The notes beneath the pieces are model-generated. The model made no database searches. It was not told the DNA's origin and saw only the letters and a program-made list of their open reading frames with translations. Both the position numbers and the translations under genes were made by a program. This document shows positions 4,606 to 5,479 of a stretch of DNA of 5,479 bases, one piece after another (within the stretch, counting starts at the first letter, position 1; each line of letters opens with the position of its first letter). The DNA is from Spirochaetaceae bacterium (GTDB taxonomy: Bacteria; Spirochaetota; Spirochaetia; Treponematales; Breznakiellaceae): positions 1 through 5,479 of the forward strand of contig JAITNZ010000153.1 in assembly GCA_031290205.1 (NCBI GenBank), read 5' to 3'.

Positions 4606-4634
4606 AAAGTGCCCGAGGCACCCAAAGGCACTTT
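4606..4634 (-). terminator. satP intrinsic terminator
   Basis: AAAGTGCC and GGCACTTT (4606-4613, 4627-4634) form a perfect 8-bp stem with a 13-nt loop, followed on the minus strand by CATCTTTTAGG. The stem overlaps the satP stop codon. The T-run is short and interrupted, so some readthrough towards the spike operon is possible. Confidence 0.65.
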
Positions 4635-5190
4635 AGAAAGGCAGGATTGAGCGTCCGTGTTGTTCGTGCAAAACTTCTGCCATGGCGAGGTATATTGCCG
4701 AAGCGCCGCAGGCGAGCCCGACAAAACCGGCAATTGTGCCTACGAGATGGCTATCAAGAAAATCGCGCAGGGCGAGCAGGGCAAAGAGCACGGTAAGCGA
4801 CAGGAAGACAAATTGAAGCACCTTGCTGGCTTTGAGGGTGCCAAGGAACATGAAGAAGGTAAACACTCCCCAGAGGATGAGATACCATCCCATATTCGCT
4901 TCCAACGGGGCGTCGGCGAGCCCTTTTGCGGACAGGATCCAGATACCCACGAGGCTTATCCAGAAAAAGCCGTAAGATATGAAGGCGACGGTACCGAAAG
5001 TATTACCTCGCCGCGATTCCAGAATACCGGCAATAACCTGCGCCAAGCCGCCATAAAAAATACCCATAGAAAAAACGATTGCGCTGTTAGGGAAAAACCC
5101 TGCATTATGCAGATTCAGCAAAACAGTCGTCATTCCAAAACCCATCAAGCCCAAAGGACCCGCATTCGCTAATTTTTGTTCACTCGACAT
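4633..5190 (-). CDS. satP: acetate/succinate:proton symporter SatP (GPR1/FUN34/YaaH family)
   Basis: A 185-residue inner-membrane protein, close in length to E. coli SatP (188). It carries six predicted membrane helices, at about residues 11-30, 36-55, 66-86, 100-117, 122-141 and 150-170. The family signature is present at 9-22, in the form NAGPLGLMGFGMTT (the usual text is NPAPLGL). Stretches such as LLNLHN, MGIFYGG, GNTFG, LWGVFTFFMFLGTLK, LQFVFLSLTVLFALLA and CGASAIYLAM are near-identical to the E. coli protein as I remember it. It imports acetate and succinate with protons. The start at 5190 is preferred over the upstream ATG at 5268 because AGGAG lies 5 nt before it and the homologues begin here. 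It stands alone, with its own promoter and terminator. Confidence 0.95.
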   Translation of the reverse strand: MSSEQKLANAGPLGLMGFGMTTVLLNLHNAGFFPNSAIVFSMGIFYGGLAQVIAGILESRRGNTFGTVAFISYGFFWISLVGIWILSAKGLADAPLEANMGWYLILWGVFTFFMFLGTLKASKVLQFVFLSLTVLFALLALRDFLDSHLVGTIAGFVGLACGASAIYLAMAEVLHEQHGRSILPF

Positions 5191-5195
5191 ACACT

Positions 5196-5200
5196 CTCCT
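5196..5200 (-). promoter_or_regulatory. ribosome binding site that sets the satP start
   Basis: AGGAG on the minus strand is 5 nt before the ATG at 5190. The upstream in-frame ATG at 5268 would add 26 residues with no counterpart in SatP and would start before the likely promoter. Confidence 0.8.
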
Positions 5201-5215
5201 AATATATATGTTGAG

Positions 5216-5244
5216 AGCGTATACGAGGACTTGCTTTGAGTCAA
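5216..5244 (-). promoter_or_regulatory. probable satP promoter
   Basis: On the minus strand TTGACT (5239-5244) is followed after 17 bp by TACGCT (5216-5221). The -35 box is good and the -10 box weak, which would suit an activated promoter. The leader would be about 20 nt and contains CATATATATT just before the ribosome binding site. Confidence 0.45.
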
Positions 5245-5342
5245 TACCCCGCCGGCAGCTGGCAGCACTTCCGCTCCCTTCCGGGTGCAATTTATTTTTC
5301 TGGGTAAATTCTAAAGTGATAGCTAAAATGCTAACGGGGGGT

Positions 5343-5479
5343 CTGGGGGGGCACCTCGCTCCCCCAGCGGGGCGTTGCGGCGCATAGGCTCACCTAAAGG
5401 TGAACCTGCAACATCGCTTGGTGTTAGTGTAACCTGCGCCACGCCTCTACGAATGCCGCTGGATAAACGCCCTACGGGC
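5343..5479 (+). other. chain of hairpins, candidate structured RNA running off the window
   Basis: CTGGGGG (5343-5349) pairs with CCCCCAG (5361-5367). Then GTTGC (5374-5378), AGG (5386-5388) and TCACCT (5390-5395) pair in turn with AGGTGA (5398-5403), CCT (5405-5407) and GCAAC (5408-5412). GTTA (5423-5426) pairs with TAAC (5430-5433). The end carries AAACGCCC-TAC-GGGC, the same hairpin type as at 45-57 and 159-171, cut by the window edge; it may be a terminator. No reading frame is credible. No known RNA family is recognised. Confidence 0.4.

Noticed and set aside
4657..5172. 171-residue plus-strand reading frame
   Set aside because: It is fully antisense to satP, whose match to a known family is unmistakable; the peptide is Lys/Glu/His-rich low-quality sequence.
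5191..5268. N-terminal extension of satP to the ATG at 5268
   Set aside because: The added residues are absent from SatP, the inner start has a good AGGAG, and the likely promoter lies within the extension.
1..5479. CRISPR array or insertion sequence
   Set aside because: No series of equally spaced repeats with unique spacers, and no transposase-like protein on either strand.

Overview
This window probably comes from a Gram-negative bacterium of moderate to high G+C. The phylum cannot be fixed from the sequence. None of the five tRNA genes encodes the 3' CCA, and the CGN-reading arginine tRNA carries the anticodon GCG instead of the usual ACG. Both facts argue against an ordinary enterobacterium or pseudomonad. 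They would fit a lineage such as the Planctomycetes/Verrucomicrobia/Lentisphaerae group or Fibrobacterota, but that placement is a guess.

Layout. Positions 1-1200 form a plus-strand tRNA region: Ser(UGA), Ser(GCU) and Arg(GCG), then about 440 bp of strongly folded non-coding DNA, then a second Ser(UGA)-Arg(GCG) pair with a good sigma70-type promoter and a T-rich terminator. The first 180 bp hold a 114-bp tandem repeat with a tRNA-Ser-like start and small CGCCC/GGGCG hairpins.

Positions 1201-4312 hold a three-gene minus-strand operon, read from right to left. It begins with a 529-residue spike-like protein that has the OB-fold and beta-helix character of VgrG/gp5 but lacks the large gp27-like front half. 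Next is a translationally coupled, AT-richer 113-residue protein of unknown function. Last is a 379-residue protein whose two ends match the DUF6931 family, separated by an insertion of about 145 residues. A TTGCCC-17-TATAGT promoter lies upstream. The set looks like an accessory module of a contractile injection system (type VI secretion or a relative), with no other structural genes of such a system in view.

Positions 4633-5190 encode SatP, an acetate/succinate:proton symporter of the GPR1/FUN34/YaaH family, also on the minus strand, with its own promoter and terminator. The last 140 bp are non-coding and carry a chain of hairpins.

How the parts relate: the tRNA operon and the spike operon converge at about position 1200. 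satP is transcribed in the same direction as the spike operon but is separated from it by a terminator and a 320-bp gap, so it is probably an unrelated housekeeping neighbour. The most interesting parts are the orphan spike operon and the folded DNA between the two tRNA groups.
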